Assembly (NCBI GenBank): GCA_002897635.1
Contig: BDTD01000022.1
Location: forward strand, 1-64,000
Source: a bacterium BMS3Abin11
GTDB lineage: Bacteria; Pseudomonadota; Gammaproteobacteria; BMS3Bbin11
Length of the DNA: 64,000 nucleotides
Reading direction: 5' to 3'
The number at the start of each line of letters is the position of its first letter. Position 1 is the stretch's first letter. This document shows, in pieces, positions 26,770-35,570 of this stretch. The position numbers and the translations under genes were made by a program. The notes beneath the pieces were generated by a model that was given only the letters and a program-made list of their open reading frames with translations, searched no databases and had not been told where the DNA came from.

Positions 26770-27918
26770 ATGCAAAAGCTGGCGCCCTATAGTGCATATT
26801 CTGAATACAGTAGAGGTCGACAGTACACAGAGGACTCTCCCTCGTACCGGTCTGAATATCAGCGTGATCGAGATCGCATTGTTCACTCAGTGGCATTCCG
26901 GCGACTGGAATACAAAACTCAGGTCTTCGTCAATCATGAAGGCGATCTGTTTCGCACCCGCCTGACGCATTCCATTGAAGTTGCCCAGATCGCAAGATCA
27001 ATAGCGCGTGAACTGGATTTAAACGAGGATCTGACAGAAGCCATTTCTCTGGCACATGACCTGGGCCACACCCCTTTTGGGCACAGTGGGCAGGATACAT
27101 TAAACGCCTGCATGAAGGATTACGGTGGCTTTGAGCATAATTTACAGTCATTACGTGTGGTGGACGTATTAGAGCAGCGCTATGCCGAGTTTCAGGGCAT
27201 CAACCTTACTTTTGAAACCCGCGAAGGCATACTCAAGCATTGCTCAAAAAAAAATGCTGCCGAACTTGGTGATGTCGGGCAACGTTTTCTGCGGAGCAGA
27301 CAGCCGGGTCTGGAGGCACAGCTTGCCAACCTTGCAGACAGCATTGCCTATAATAATCATGATGTAGATGATGGCCTGCGTGGTGGCCTGATTACCGTTG
27401 AGCAACTGCGTGAAATACGGTTATTTGCCATACAGTGCGAGACGGTAAGTAAAATATACCCACAGCTGGATACTCGTCGAATGATCAATGAGACGGTGCG
27501 GCGCATGATCAATTATCTGGTTGTCGACCTGATTGAAACCTCCAGGGCACGTTTGCTCGACTCGGGTGTGAGCAGTATTGATGAAGTAAGAAATTATCCA
27601 GAACCGATATTGATGCACAGTGATGCCGTGGCAAAAGAGTCACTGGAGTTGAAGCGGTTTCTTCAACGAAATTTATATGAGCATTATCGTGTGTTGCGTA
27701 TGAGTAAAAAGGCTGGGCGCGTGATCAACAAAATGTTTCAGGCATTTATGGAAGACTATCGTATATTACCGACCCAATATCATGAATTGTCGGCAGAGTT
27801 GCCCGATAATTCAGAAAGCATGCGGGCCAGGATCGTTGCAGACTATATTGCCGGTATGACAGATCGTTTTGCCATCAATGAATATCGCCGTCTGTTTGAG
27901 CCTGGTGAATTGACATAA
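26770..27918 (+). CDS. dgt: dGTPase-like HD-domain triphosphohydrolase
   Basis: 382 residues. The HD domain has H and HD metal ligands in [17 protein letters not shown] and [16 protein letters not shown], and the family start [28 protein letters not shown] is present. It matches the shorter, type-2 dGTP triphosphohydrolase-like family, which converts dNTPs to nucleosides and tripolyphosphate; substrate preference cannot be read from sequence. It probably follows aroB in one transcript. A 15-bp tandem duplication (27910-27939) covers its stop codon. Confidence 0.93.
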   Translation: MQKLAPYSAYSEYSRGRQYTEDSPSYRSEYQRDRDRIVHSVAFRRLEYKTQVFVNHEGDLFRTRLTHSIEVAQIARSIARELDLNEDLTEAISLAHDLGHTPFGHSGQDTLNACMKDYGGFEHNLQSLRVVDVLEQRYAEFQGINLTFETREGILKHCSKKNAAELGDVGQRFLRSRQPGLEAQLANLADSIAYNNHDVDDGLRGGLITVEQLREIRLFAIQCETVSKIYPQLDTRRMINETVRRMINYLVVDLIETSRARLLDSGVSSIDEVRNYPEPILMHSDAVAKESLELKRFLQRNLYEHYRVLRMSKKAGRVINKMFQAFMEDYRILPTQYHELSAELPDNSESMRARIVADYIAGMTDRFAINEYRRLFEPGELT

Positions 27919-27939
27919 TAGAAATTGACGTAATAGAAA
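27910..27939 (+). repeat. 15-bp tandem duplication at the dgt stop
   Basis: TTGACATAATAGAAA is followed immediately by TTGACGTAATAGAAA, a single-base variant. The first copy encodes the last residues and double stop (TAA TAG) of dgt. The second fills the gap to sthA and brings AGAAAA close to the sthA ATG. Confidence 0.9.
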
Positions 27940-27940
27940 A

Positions 27941-29338
27941 ATGAACGATACGCATTATGATGTCATCGTAATCGGTAGTGGCCCGGGTGGTGAAGGAGCT
28001 GCGATGAAGCTAGCCAAGAGTGGCTGTCGGGTTGCACTGATTGAAAGAGACGACAGGACGGGTGGCAGCAGCACCCATCGTGGCACCATCCCCAGCAAGG
28101 TATTGCGTCATGTAATACAGATGCTGGCGGATTACCGCAGAAACCCGTTATTCAAAGGCGTTACTGAACACATCAGGCCTGACTATACTGCCTTGCTACA
28201 GAATGTTGAGAGGGTCATTGAACAACAGGTGCAGCAGCTTAACCGTTACTGCGAGCGAAACCATATAAGGGTGTATCATGGCCATGCGAGTTTTGTTGAT
28301 GCACATCAGGTAAAGTTAAGTAGTAGCACACAGGATGAAAAAATACTAAAGGCAGACGCTTTCGTTATCGCTACAGGTTCGCGCCCCTATCATCCGCAGG
28401 ATATTGATTTTAACCATCCTCGTATCCATGACAGCACCAGTATTTTGCAGCTTGCGCATACGCCGTATTCTCTAAGCATCTATGGTGCCGGTGTCATCGG
28501 CTGTGAATATGCCTCTATATTCTGTAACCTCGATGTGAAGGTGAACCTGGTCAACTCACGGGACAGGCTTTTGTCATTTCTTGATGACGAAATTACCGAT
28601 GCCCTGAGCTATCATTTGCGTGATCAGGGTACGGTGATTCGACATAATGAGGAATATGCCCGGGTAGAGACAAAAGATGATGGGGTTATTCTACATTGTC
28701 GTTCAGGAAAAAAAATCAAAACGGATATGCTGTTATGGGCAAACGGGCGTACGGGTAATAGTGATAAGATGGGACTGGAAAGTCTTGGCCTGGAGATAGA
28801 TAGCCGCGGCTGTATCGATGTTGATGAAAATTATCAGACTAAAATTGCGCACATTTATGCCGTCGGCGATGTGATTGGTGCACCCGGTCTTGCCAGTGCC
28901 AGTTATGATCAGGGGCGATATGCTGCTGCGAGGATTGTTGATCCACAGGTTGACTGGCAGCTGGACAGAGAATTTCCGACTGGTATCTACACTAGCCCGG
29001 AGATCAGCTCGCTGGGAAAAACAGAGCGTGAATTAACGGCTGAGAATATTCCCTACGAAGTAGGTCAGGCGAATTTCAGTTCTATTGCCAGGGCACAGAT
29101 AGCCGGACATACGGTCGGTATGCTAAAGCTGCTATTCCACCGGGAAACACTGGAACTGCTTGGTATACATTGTTTTGGTGAGAGCGCATCAGAAATAATA
29201 CATATCGGTCAGGCAATTATGAACCGTCGGGGTAAAGCTAATACCATCCGTTATTTTACCGAAACAACCTTTAACTACCCAACTATGGCAGAGGCCTATC
29301 GTGTTGCTGCCCTGAATGGTTTGAATAGAAACTTCTGA
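27941..29338 (+). CDS. sthA: Soluble pyridine nucleotide transhydrogenase SthA
   Basis: 465 residues of the pyridine nucleotide-disulfide oxidoreductase fold. The FAD motif is [19 protein letters not shown] and the NAD(P) motif is [14 protein letters not shown]. The redox-active CxxxxC of dihydrolipoamide dehydrogenase is replaced by [11 protein letters not shown], which together with the GTIPSK context identifies SthA rather than Lpd or glutathione reductase. It transfers hydride between NADPH and NAD+ in the cytosol without proton pumping. The proton-coupled enzyme PntAB is also encoded in this window. Confidence 0.92.
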   Translation: MNDTHYDVIVIGSGPGGEGAAMKLAKSGCRVALIERDDRTGGSSTHRGTIPSKVLRHVIQMLADYRRNPLFKGVTEHIRPDYTALLQNVERVIEQQVQQLNRYCERNHIRVYHGHASFVDAHQVKLSSSTQDEKILKADAFVIATGSRPYHPQDIDFNHPRIHDSTSILQLAHTPYSLSIYGAGVIGCEYASIFCNLDVKVNLVNSRDRLLSFLDDEITDALSYHLRDQGTVIRHNEEYARVETKDDGVILHCRSGKKIKTDMLLWANGRTGNSDKMGLESLGLEIDSRGCIDVDENYQTKIAHIYAVGDVIGAPGLASASYDQGRYAAARIVDPQVDWQLDREFPTGIYTSPEISSLGKTERELTAENIPYEVGQANFSSIARAQIAGHTVGMLKLLFHRETLELLGIHCFGESASEIIHIGQAIMNRRGKANTIRYFTETTFNYPTMAEAYRVAALNGLNRNF

Positions 29339-29357
29339 GAAAAAAGGGAGATGAAAT

Positions 29358-29945
29358 ATGAGCGGTGAGTGGATATCTATTGGAATAATCGTGGCGGTGC
29401 TGTTTTATGGCATGGTGCTCTATAATAAGCTGGTTGGCTTGCGCAATGGTGTAAAAAATGGCTTTGCGCAGATCGATGTACAATTAACACGCCGTTATGA
29501 TCTGATTCCAGCTTTGATCGAATCTGTTAAAGGTTACATGAAACACGAGCGTGAAACACTGGATGCTGTTGTTAAGGCAAGAAATGCTGCAGTCAGTGGC
29601 TTGCAGGCAGCAGCAGCGGATCCGGTAAATGCACAGGCTATTGCGGAGTTGTCGGGTGCAGACAATGCATTGAGTGGAGTGCTGGGTCGTCTGTTCGCCC
29701 TGTCTGAGTCCTACCCTGACCTCAAGGCCAGTGAGAATATGCGGGATTTTCAGGAACAACTTGCGACCACTGAAAACAAGGTGTCCTTTGCCCGACAGGC
29801 CTTCAATGATGCCGTGATGTCTTATAATAATGCTATTGAAATGATGCCCAGTTCGATCATAGCCGGCTGGTTCAAGTTTATGCCGAGTGCTTTCCTTGAA
29901 ATCGAATCAGAAACGAAACGTGAAATGCCGGAAGTTAAGTTCTAA
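29358..29945 (+). CDS. lemA: LemA family protein
   Basis: 195 residues with a single N-terminal membrane helix (about 5-22), then the LemA block YNKLVGLRNGVKNGFAQIDVQLTRRYDLIPALIE and a long helical body with ENKVSFARQAFNDAVMSYN. LemA proteins are membrane-anchored helical bundles of unclear function, usually paired with an M48 metalloprotease or a TPM-domain protein. Here the M48 protease follows 24 bp downstream. Confidence 0.93.
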   Translation: MSGEWISIGIIVAVLFYGMVLYNKLVGLRNGVKNGFAQIDVQLTRRYDLIPALIESVKGYMKHERETLDAVVKARNAAVSGLQAAAADPVNAQAIAELSGADNALSGVLGRLFALSESYPDLKASENMRDFQEQLATTENKVSFARQAFNDAVMSYNNAIEMMPSSIIAGWFKFMPSAFLEIESETKREMPEVKF

Positions 29946-29969
29946 TAAAACCGGTTAATACATCACAGA

Positions 29970-31928
29970 ATGAATTTTTTTCAGCAACAGGAACAGGCGC
30001 GGGCTAAGACCCGTCGATTGATATTTGTCTATATTCTGGCTGTGGCGGTAATTGTCGTTGCACTGGATGCAATATTTCTGCTGGTCAAATATTTTACCCT
30101 AAGTGAAACTGTACAACCGCTGGCCGGACTCGCCAATATAAAAGCTTTAATAGTAGCCGATACAAATTCCCTGTTGTTGTTTTCGCTAGGTATCATCGCC
30201 TTCATTGGCCTTGCCAGCCTGTACCGTATGATGAGTTTACGAGGCGGAGGCAGTAAGGTTGCTTTAGGGCTGGGGGGGGCGCGTGTAGATGGAAACCACC
30301 CGGACCGGAAGGTTAGAAGGCTGGTTAATATAGTAGAAGAAATGGCTATCGCTTCAGGCCTGCCGGTGCCACAGGTGTATGTACTGGAGCAGGAATCAGG
30401 TATCAATGCCTTCGCTGCTGGCCACCAGCCGGAGGATGCAGTGGTAGCAGTGACACGTGGTGCACTGGAAATCTTCAAGCGTGACGAATTACAGGGCGTG
30501 CTCGGGCATGAATTTAGCCATATCCTGAATGGCGATATGCGGATGAACATACGTCTACTCGGGCCTTTGTTCGGCATTACGCTGATTGGTGCGATGGGCG
30601 GCATACTGCTTCGTAGCACAGCCTATAGAAGAGTCCGGTCCAGCCGGGGATCATCCGGTGGTGGTGTACTGGTAGTGCTTCTGCTTGGGGTCAGCCTGAC
30701 CGTCATTGGTTATATTGGACTACTGGCAGGCAGAATGATCAAGGCGGCTATCTCACGCCAACGAGAGTATCTTGCCGATGCCTCTGCGGTACAGTTCACC
30801 CGTGATAATAACGGTATAGGGGGTGCGCTGAAAAAAATTGCAGCCTGGGCACATGGTTCAACACTGACGGATGCAGGAGTGGAAGAAGTCAGCCATATGC
30901 TTTTTGCGAATGGCCTGAGGAAGCAATTCAGTGGTTTGTTCGCCACCCATCCACCGATACAGGATCGTATACAACGCATAGGAATGCATTTCAGTAATCA
31001 GGAACTGGCTAAACTTGCTGCTGAAATGCAAAACATAGATGTCGGTACAGCCACACAGGTATCTGCAGAGGTACCGACTACAGAGACACAAGCCGGGTTC
31101 ACTGCCGAAACTGTTTCCGGCTTTGCGGATAGTGTTGCCCCAGGCTTTGATGGGGAATCTCTGCAGACTGCACGAACTGTGATCAAGCAAGTACCGGACA
31201 GAATACGAAGTGAGGTGGAATCAATCGACACAGTGCGCGAGGTAGTGCTTGCCCTGTTGCTGAGTGAAGACCATGAAGTAAAAGACCGGCAGATGGAGGT
31301 AATTCGTGCTGCAGGCTCAGCTCTCGACTGGCAGCGTATCATTACTGTCAGGCAGCAGCTGGACAGTTTATCAGATGAGCTGCGACTGCCTATACTGGAT
31401 CTGGGTTTTCCGGCAGTCCGCCAGCTGACATGGCAACAGCGAATGGATTTTTCTACGCTGGTAGTAAAATTGATTCCACTTGACGGCAAAGTCAGTAGTT
31501 TTGAGTATATGCTGTCGCGATTATTGTTGCAGATGTTGGAAGAAAATCACCGTCCAGCCCCCCGCAGCGGTACAAAAAAGATCAAGCTTGTTCGTCTGCA
31601 GTACCATCTGCGTACCCTGTTTTCTGTCGTGGCAATCTTTGGTCATGATACTGAGAAACAGGCTATACGCGCCTACAATGCTGGAATGAATAGTCTATTT
31701 GATCAACAATGGCCCGAATATTACCTGCCAGCAGACTGGGCTGCACATTTTGATGCAGCGCTGGATGCCATAGACCGGGTACGACCTCTGATCAAGGAAG
31801 AGATCATCAAAAGCCTGGTCGTCATGATCAGTTTCGATCATGACTATCGAATCGAAGAATATGAAATGCTGAGAGTTATTTCTGCATTGTTGCATTGTCC
31901 TATGCCACCAGTACCTGATGGGCGTTAG
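29970..31928 (+). CDS. M48 family membrane metalloprotease with long C-terminal extension
   Basis: 652 residues. Two membrane helices (about 17-38 and 68-85) precede the M48 catalytic domain with the zinc motif HEFSH in GVLGHEFSHILNGD. A further hydrophobic hairpin (about 195-260) is followed by the third-ligand region REYLADASAVQFT. Residues beyond about 340 are not protease: a low-complexity linker and then a helical domain that I do not recognise with certainty but that resembles TerB-like helical repeats. This long form paired with LemA is common in proteobacteria. It is distinct from HtpX, which is only about 290 residues long. Probable role in membrane-protein quality control (inference). 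Confidence 0.88.
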   Translation: MNFFQQQEQARAKTRRLIFVYILAVAVIVVALDAIFLLVKYFTLSETVQPLAGLANIKALIVADTNSLLLFSLGIIAFIGLASLYRMMSLRGGGSKVALGLGGARVDGNHPDRKVRRLVNIVEEMAIASGLPVPQVYVLEQESGINAFAAGHQPEDAVVAVTRGALEIFKRDELQGVLGHEFSHILNGDMRMNIRLLGPLFGITLIGAMGGILLRSTAYRRVRSSRGSSGGGVLVVLLLGVSLTVIGYIGLLAGRMIKAAISRQREYLADASAVQFTRDNNGIGGALKKIAAWAHGSTLTDAGVEEVSHMLFANGLRKQFSGLFATHPPIQDRIQRIGMHFSNQELAKLAAEMQNIDVGTATQVSAEVPTTETQAGFTAETVSGFADSVAPGFDGESLQTARTVIKQVPDRIRSEVESIDTVREVVLALLLSEDHEVKDRQMEVIRAAGSALDWQRIITVRQQLDSLSDELRLPILDLGFPAVRQLTWQQRMDFSTLVVKLIPLDGKVSSFEYMLSRLLLQMLEENHRPAPRSGTKKIKLVRLQYHLRTLFSVVAIFGHDTEKQAIRAYNAGMNSLFDQQWPEYYLPADWAAHFDAALDAIDRVRPLIKEEIIKSLVVMISFDHDYRIEEYEMLRVISALLHCPMPPVPDGR

Positions 31929-32023
31929 TTCCAGCTAAAACGGCTCCTGAAAACACCTTATGGGCACTGAATGTCTGAATCTGGTAGGATACCGGCTCAG
32001 AAATTAGACCAGATGATGAGTAC

Positions 32024-32392
32024 ATGAGACTAATTAAGGCTATTACTACACCGGCATCAATATCAAGCCTGCTGGCACTGATCGTTTTCAGCGTTACTGC
32101 CGCAATAGCAGGAGCGGCTGAAAAGAATGGAGCTCCCGTTTTCAGTTCCGAAGATGTCGATCCTGCATTGATTGATGAAAACCTGGAGCCGGAAATTAAA
32201 ATCCAGCAGTTCGATAACCGTGAAGTGCAGGAATACAGTATCAACAATCATGTCTATATGATTAAGATCACACCAAAGAACGGTTTCCCCTATTATCTTG
32301 TCGATCCTAACGGTACCGGTGAGATGGAATACAAACGGGACACTGTCGGTCTTGAAGTTAACCCGCCACAGTGGACACTGTTTCGATGGTAG
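32024..32392 (+). CDS. DUF2782 exported protein
   Basis: 122 residues with a signal peptide (hydrophobic 14-31, cleavage near AGAAE) and a small domain containing IQQFDNREVQEYSINNHVYMIKITP and GFPYYLVDPNG, ending WTLFRW. This matches the DUF2782 family of small periplasmic proteins of gammaproteobacteria and relatives, often seen near polA. Function is unknown. It sits alone between the M48 gene and the binding protein, with gaps of 95 and 47 bp. Confidence 0.8.
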   Translation: MRLIKAITTPASISSLLALIVFSVTAAIAGAAEKNGAPVFSSEDVDPALIDENLEPEIKIQQFDNREVQEYSINNHVYMIKITPKNGFPYYLVDPNGTGEMEYKRDTVGLEVNPPQWTLFRW

Positions 32393-32439
32393 TCTCCTGT
32401 CCCATGACACAATACCTAACCCAACATGAGTAGATTATC

Positions 32440-33465
32440 GTGATGACATTAAACAAACTACTTCTCATCGCATTATTGCTAACTGGTTTGACGATGCAAG
32501 TCGGTGCTTACGCAAGCAGTCTTGAACAAGTAAAAAAGCATGGGGCTGTTCGATGCGGCATCAATAAAAATTTGCCTGGTTTCGCTGAAAAAAACAGTAA
32601 GGGAGAATGGTCGGGACTGGATGTGGATATATGCCGTGCAGTAGCAGCTGCTGTATTCGCTGATGCATCAAAGGTTGAATATATTCCTGTTTCGACAAAA
32701 GATCGATTCAAGTCGCTGTCTTCAGGAAAGTTCGACATTCTGTCACGAAATACGACGTGGAATTTATCGCGAGATACCGGAAAGAAAATTACTTTCACCG
32801 GCATCAATTACTATGATGGTCAGGGCTTTATGGTACCTGTTGAATCCGGCATACGCAGCGCCCTGGAACTAAATGGCTCAACCATTTGCGCAGAAAAGGC
32901 AACAACGCATATCGGTAATCTCAAAGACTATTTCCTGCTTAACCGAATGAAGTATCGTCTCAGGACATTTGACTCTGCGCAGGCATCATTACAGGCCTTT
33001 GAGCAGGGCCAGTGTGATGTAATTACTTCAGACCAGTCATCATTATATTCACTGCGTACAAAATTAAAGAATCCACAGTCAGCAAAGGTACTGGCTGAAG
33101 TCATTTCCAAAGAGCCCCTGGGTCCTGCTGTTGCCGATGGGAATTCTAACTGGGAAAAGATCGTCCGCTGGAGCCTGTTTGTCATGCTGGATGCTGAGGA
33201 AGCAGGTATCTCTGAAAAGAATGTAGATCAGGTAAAAAGGTTATCGCGTGTACCTGCTGTACGGCGTTTGCTTGGGCTGGAAAAAAACACAGGCAGTAAT
33301 CTTGGCCTGAATAAAGACTGGTCATACAACATCATCAAACAGGTCGGCAATTATGCCGATTCATTTGATCGAAATGTGGGGAAGGGGTCGCCGCTTAAGG
33401 TTAAGCGCGGGTTGAACGCCCTGTGGCGTAATGGCGGGTTGCATTATGCGCCACCGATTGATTAG
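32440..33465 (+). CDS. Amino-acid ABC transporter substrate-binding protein (AapJ-like), orphan
   Basis: 341 residues with a signal peptide ending near AYASS and the solute-binding family 3 fold: LEQVKKHGAVRCGINKNLPGFAEKN, GLDVDICRAVAAAVF, PVSTKDRFKSLSSGKFDILSRNTTW and CDVITSDQSSLYSLR. It matches the general L-amino-acid-binding AapJ subgroup. A GTG (32440) is followed at once by an ATG (32443), either of which may be used. The expected permease and ATPase genes (aapQMP) are not adjacent; the next sequence is an accessory patch starting 2 bp after the stop. Either the rest of the operon was lost or displaced, or the protein works with a distant transporter. Confidence 0.88.
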   Translation: MMTLNKLLLIALLLTGLTMQVGAYASSLEQVKKHGAVRCGINKNLPGFAEKNSKGEWSGLDVDICRAVAAAVFADASKVEYIPVSTKDRFKSLSSGKFDILSRNTTWNLSRDTGKKITFTGINYYDGQGFMVPVESGIRSALELNGSTICAEKATTHIGNLKDYFLLNRMKYRLRTFDSAQASLQAFEQGQCDVITSDQSSLYSLRTKLKNPQSAKVLAEVISKEPLGPAVADGNSNWEKIVRWSLFVMLDAEEAGISEKNVDQVKRLSRVPAVRRLLGLEKNTGSNLGLNKDWSYNIIKQVGNYADSFDRNVGKGSPLKVKRGLNALWRNGGLHYAPPID

Positions 33466-33466
33466 G

Positions 33467-33593
33467 GTGCTGGCGCACGGTTTTGATTTCTTTTTTATTC
33501 TATTTCTAGATTTAATCTGAGCTTTTCGCCCTTCATGGGCGAGTTCATTTCTTTTGAACGCTCAAAAGAAACAGAACCAAAGAAAAACCGCCC
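33467..33593 (+). repeat. Left terminal inverted repeat of the accessory patch
   Basis: It comprises an outer 14-bp block, a diverged T-rich middle and an inner 71-bp block identical to the right copy at 35571-35641. Perfect identity over 71 bp at 2 kb distance suggests recent duplication or gene conversion. Confidence 0.85.
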
Positions 33594-33641
33594 AACATGC
33601 TTGCCCATATAAAAATCAATATGGGTTCCCTGCGATGCTCA

Positions 33642-33971
33642 GATGAGCTGGCGGGGTGTGAACTCAGGCATGTGTGGTGTAGCGACTTATCTGCACCTAT
33701 CAGCGCGGTGAGTAACCATTAGCTGTAAGGCACGTTTCGCCGGGAATGGCATGCCCTTTCCAAGAGACGTAACGCCGCAGATGATGGTTACTCGCCTCGC
33801 CCGAAGGGAGCCCCACAAATGACTCAACCCTGCGTTACAGCCTTTGTTAAGGGAACAGCCATTAACTGCAGGCTGTGCCTTGTCTTGAGCCATTTGTGGG
33901 ACTCTGATATGTACAGATAAGTCGTTACACCACACTACCTCAAACAGCACACCCCGAAACCCCAGCTCATC
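33642..33971. repeat. Structured inverted-repeat element E1
   Basis: About 330 bp without a credible gene. Imperfect outer arms of 60-70 bp (33642-33703 and 33904-33971) share GATGAGCTGG, GTGTGGTGTA and CGACTTATCTG blocks in opposite orientation. The core holds two hairpin units in opposite orientation (33727-33780 plus, 33829-33881 minus), a CCCGAAGGG mini-hairpin and an enclosing stem (33808-33821 with 33891-33904). The core is clearly homologous to that of E2 at 52573-52838, but the outer arms are not. Confidence 0.85.
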
Positions 33972-34124
33972 CTGCGCTTCTCGGCAAGCCTGAACGGGAA
34001 TTGAAGATCAAAACCTAAGATCAACCTCAAAAACAATCAAAATCGGTGATGAATCCATTGTTAGTATTTCACGATTGTCCGCCATCGACCCAAAGACGAG
34101 TTTTTTGTTAGCCATTTCAACAAA

Positions 34125-34397
34125 TCATGCTGCCACATCAATAGTAACGCTAAGGCCTAGCCGTATAGCAAAATCAATCAGCATGTCTAAACGAAAGTCG
34201 TTGATTTTTCCTTTCCGCAAGGCCGACACGCGAGGTTGTGTTGTTTGCAAACGTTCAGCAATATCGGCTTGCTTCTCACCGCATTGATCCAGCTTTGCGT
34301 TGATTTCAATCATCAACTGAGAACGCAGTTTCATGTTTTCCTGTTTAACGGGATCATCTTCCAGTGCATCCCAAACGCTATCAAATTGAGTCGTCAT
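34125..34397 (-). CDS. HTH (XRE-type) antitoxin
   Basis: 90 residues. The C-terminal half is a helix-turn-helix, with KQADIAERLQTTQPRVSALRKGKI and then LDMLIDFAIRLG. It resembles the small XRE antitoxins that pair with Gp49-like RelE-fold toxins. Its ATG shares one base with the toxin stop (TAATG), so translation is coupled. It should bind the toxin and repress the shared promoter. Toxin-first order is that of HigBA-type modules. Confidence 0.88.
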   Translation of the reverse strand: MTTQFDSVWDALEDDPVKQENMKLRSQLMIEINAKLDQCGEKQADIAERLQTTQPRVSALRKGKINDFRLDMLIDFAIRLGLSVTIDVAA

Positions 34398-34726
34398 TAT
34401 TGAGTCTCCTGCATCACGGTTTTTAAGCGCTGCTTTGCAATATCTAAATCTTTCTGTGCTGTCTTTTGTGACTTCTTTTTAAAAGCATGTAAAACAAACA
34501 CCGTATCGGAATATTTTGCTACATATATAACACGGTATATGCCTTGCTCATCATTGATACGGATTTCTCCTACACCCACACCAATTGTCTTTATAGGCTT
34601 CCAGTCAGTAGGTTCTACTCCACGCTGAACCTTATCCAACTGAAACCCTGCTTCACGCATAGCATTCTCTGGAAACCGTTTTAAATCGTTGAGAGAACGC
34701 CCCACAAATGAAATCCGTTTCATCAT
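34397..34726 (-). CDS. RelE/HigB-like toxin (phage Gp49-like family)
   Basis: 109 residues, basic. KRISFVGRSLNDLKRFPENAMREAGFQL, then a GVGEIRINDEQGIYRVIYVAKY segment and VFVLHAFKKKSQKT form the conserved core of the Gp49-like toxin family, which cleaves mRNA at the ribosome. The KTxxxD-type tail (KTAQKDLDIAKQR) is intact. Two ATG codons stand in tandem at the start; either could be used. It is the first gene of the module. The name higB fits by fold and order, but I leave the symbol empty. Confidence 0.88.
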   Translation of the reverse strand: MMKRISFVGRSLNDLKRFPENAMREAGFQLDKVQRGVEPTDWKPIKTIGVGVGEIRINDEQGIYRVIYVAKYSDTVFVLHAFKKKSQKTAQKDLDIAKQRLKTVMQETQ

Positions 34727-34753
34727 TAAATGTACAATGTCCTAAAAATTAGA

Positions 34754-34793
34754 TTATATATGTAAACGTATAAATATACTAGTACATATATAA
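34754..34793 (-). promoter_or_regulatory. Inverted-repeat operator candidate upstream of the toxin-antitoxin pair
   Basis: TTATATATGTA (34754-34764) and TACATATATAA (34783-34793) are perfect inverted copies with an 18-bp AT-rich spacer, 28 bp upstream of the toxin start. The region also contains -10-like TATAAT on the minus strand. Autorepression by the antitoxin through such a site is typical of these modules; the specific assignment is inference. Confidence 0.5.
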
Positions 34794-34799
34794 AAGAAT

Positions 34800-35130
34800 C
34801 CGCAGCGTGTAGCTATAGGTAAAATTCGGTACGACGATCCGTAGGTTGTGGGTGAGGAACGAACCCCAACAAACCCAACCCAGGCCAGGTTGTGTCTCAT
34901 TCCCACGCAGGACGTGTGAACCAGATTAGAAATCAGAAATATAAATCTATTTAGATGGTTATTACATAGTTAAATAGGCTTGACCCGTTTTTGTTTATAG
35001 GAGTGGCATGTAGCGGAAGATTGATCGTGCAGGACGGGAGATCCAGTACGGTGGTGTTTTGCAGCACCAACAGTTTTATATAAGCCTTAACCGGCGAAGT
35101 TAACACTGGCTGTACTGGAAGTCTGAGGGG
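34800..35130. other. Non-coding stretch with intergenic-repeat fragments
   Basis: No gene is visible. One part (about 34841-34885) reads like the common GTAGGTTG...CCCAACC intergenic repeat type. Another (about 34900-34920) is a TTCCCACG/CGTGTGAA hairpin of the type seen in many proteobacterial repeats. From about 34980 the sequence resembles the 5' flank of a group II intron reverse transcriptase (see the pseudogene at 35137). Confidence 0.4.
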
Positions 35131-35136
35131 TTCATA

Positions 35137-35289
35137 GTACCGATTGAGGGTGAGCGACAACATAACGACACCCGAGGAAAGGAACCCTGCTTTGTTCACG
35201 CTTACCGAAGAGTAAAGGACGGAGATGATTGCTTAATGCTAGACACATCTCAATGCTCGAAAGCGATCGTCAGGGCACTCCAGAGGTAG
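35137..35289 (+). pseudogene. Possible remnant of a group II intron reverse transcriptase N-terminus
   Basis: An open stretch of 50 codons reads VPIEGERQHND, TRGKEPCFVHAYRRVKDGD and SKAIVRALQR before a stop. It is preceded by CTGGAAGTCTGAGGGGTTCA, like the sequence that leads into the maturase of several bacterial group II introns. No RT catalytic domain, YADD motif or domain V hairpin follows. I therefore call it a decayed fragment. It could also be chance similarity. Confidence 0.35.
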
Positions 35290-35570
35290 CTAGAAAGCGG
35301 TAGTTATAATTTGCAACAGGCAGAGGTTTCAATATCTGTTTTGACTCACAATCTCTTTTTGGGTTGTCGAACACGGGTGAAAGAGAATCGCGCCGAGGCG
35401 GCGCTCCTACGGGGTTTGATCCTTTCTTTTGACTTTGACCTCCATCCCCTTTTGGGTTGTTGAGCACTGGAAGTCTGGGCCGGAATAGTGCGGTGCATGT
35501 TTGAGCGTAGCGAGTTCACCGCGCCCGGTTCAGGCTGAAGCGCGCAGAGTAGCCGAAGGCCAACACGATG
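35290..35570. other. Non-coding repeat-rich stretch
   Basis: No gene is seen. TTTTTGGGTTGTCGAACAC (from about 35355) and TTTTGGGTTGTTGAGCAC (from about 35450) are a diverged direct repeat about 95 bp apart. The segment 35503-35570, rich in GCGCGC-type words and leading into the right inverted repeat, resembles a type of proteobacterial intergenic repeat I have seen elsewhere, but I cannot name it. Confidence 0.4.

Noticed and set aside
29970-31928. HtpX heat-shock protease
   Set aside because: HExxH and membrane helices fit M48, but the length (652 residues), the C-terminal extension and pairing with lemA differ from HtpX.
33727-33881. Integron attC sites
   Set aside because: The inverted hairpin units recall attC, but the GTTRRRY/RYYYAAC core sites are not present, the units come in opposite orientation, and no integrase or cassette genes are near.
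33687-33950. Possible 87-residue gene inside element E1
   Set aside because: The frame spans paired stems of the repeat, has no ribosome site and no family resemblance; structure explains the sequence better.
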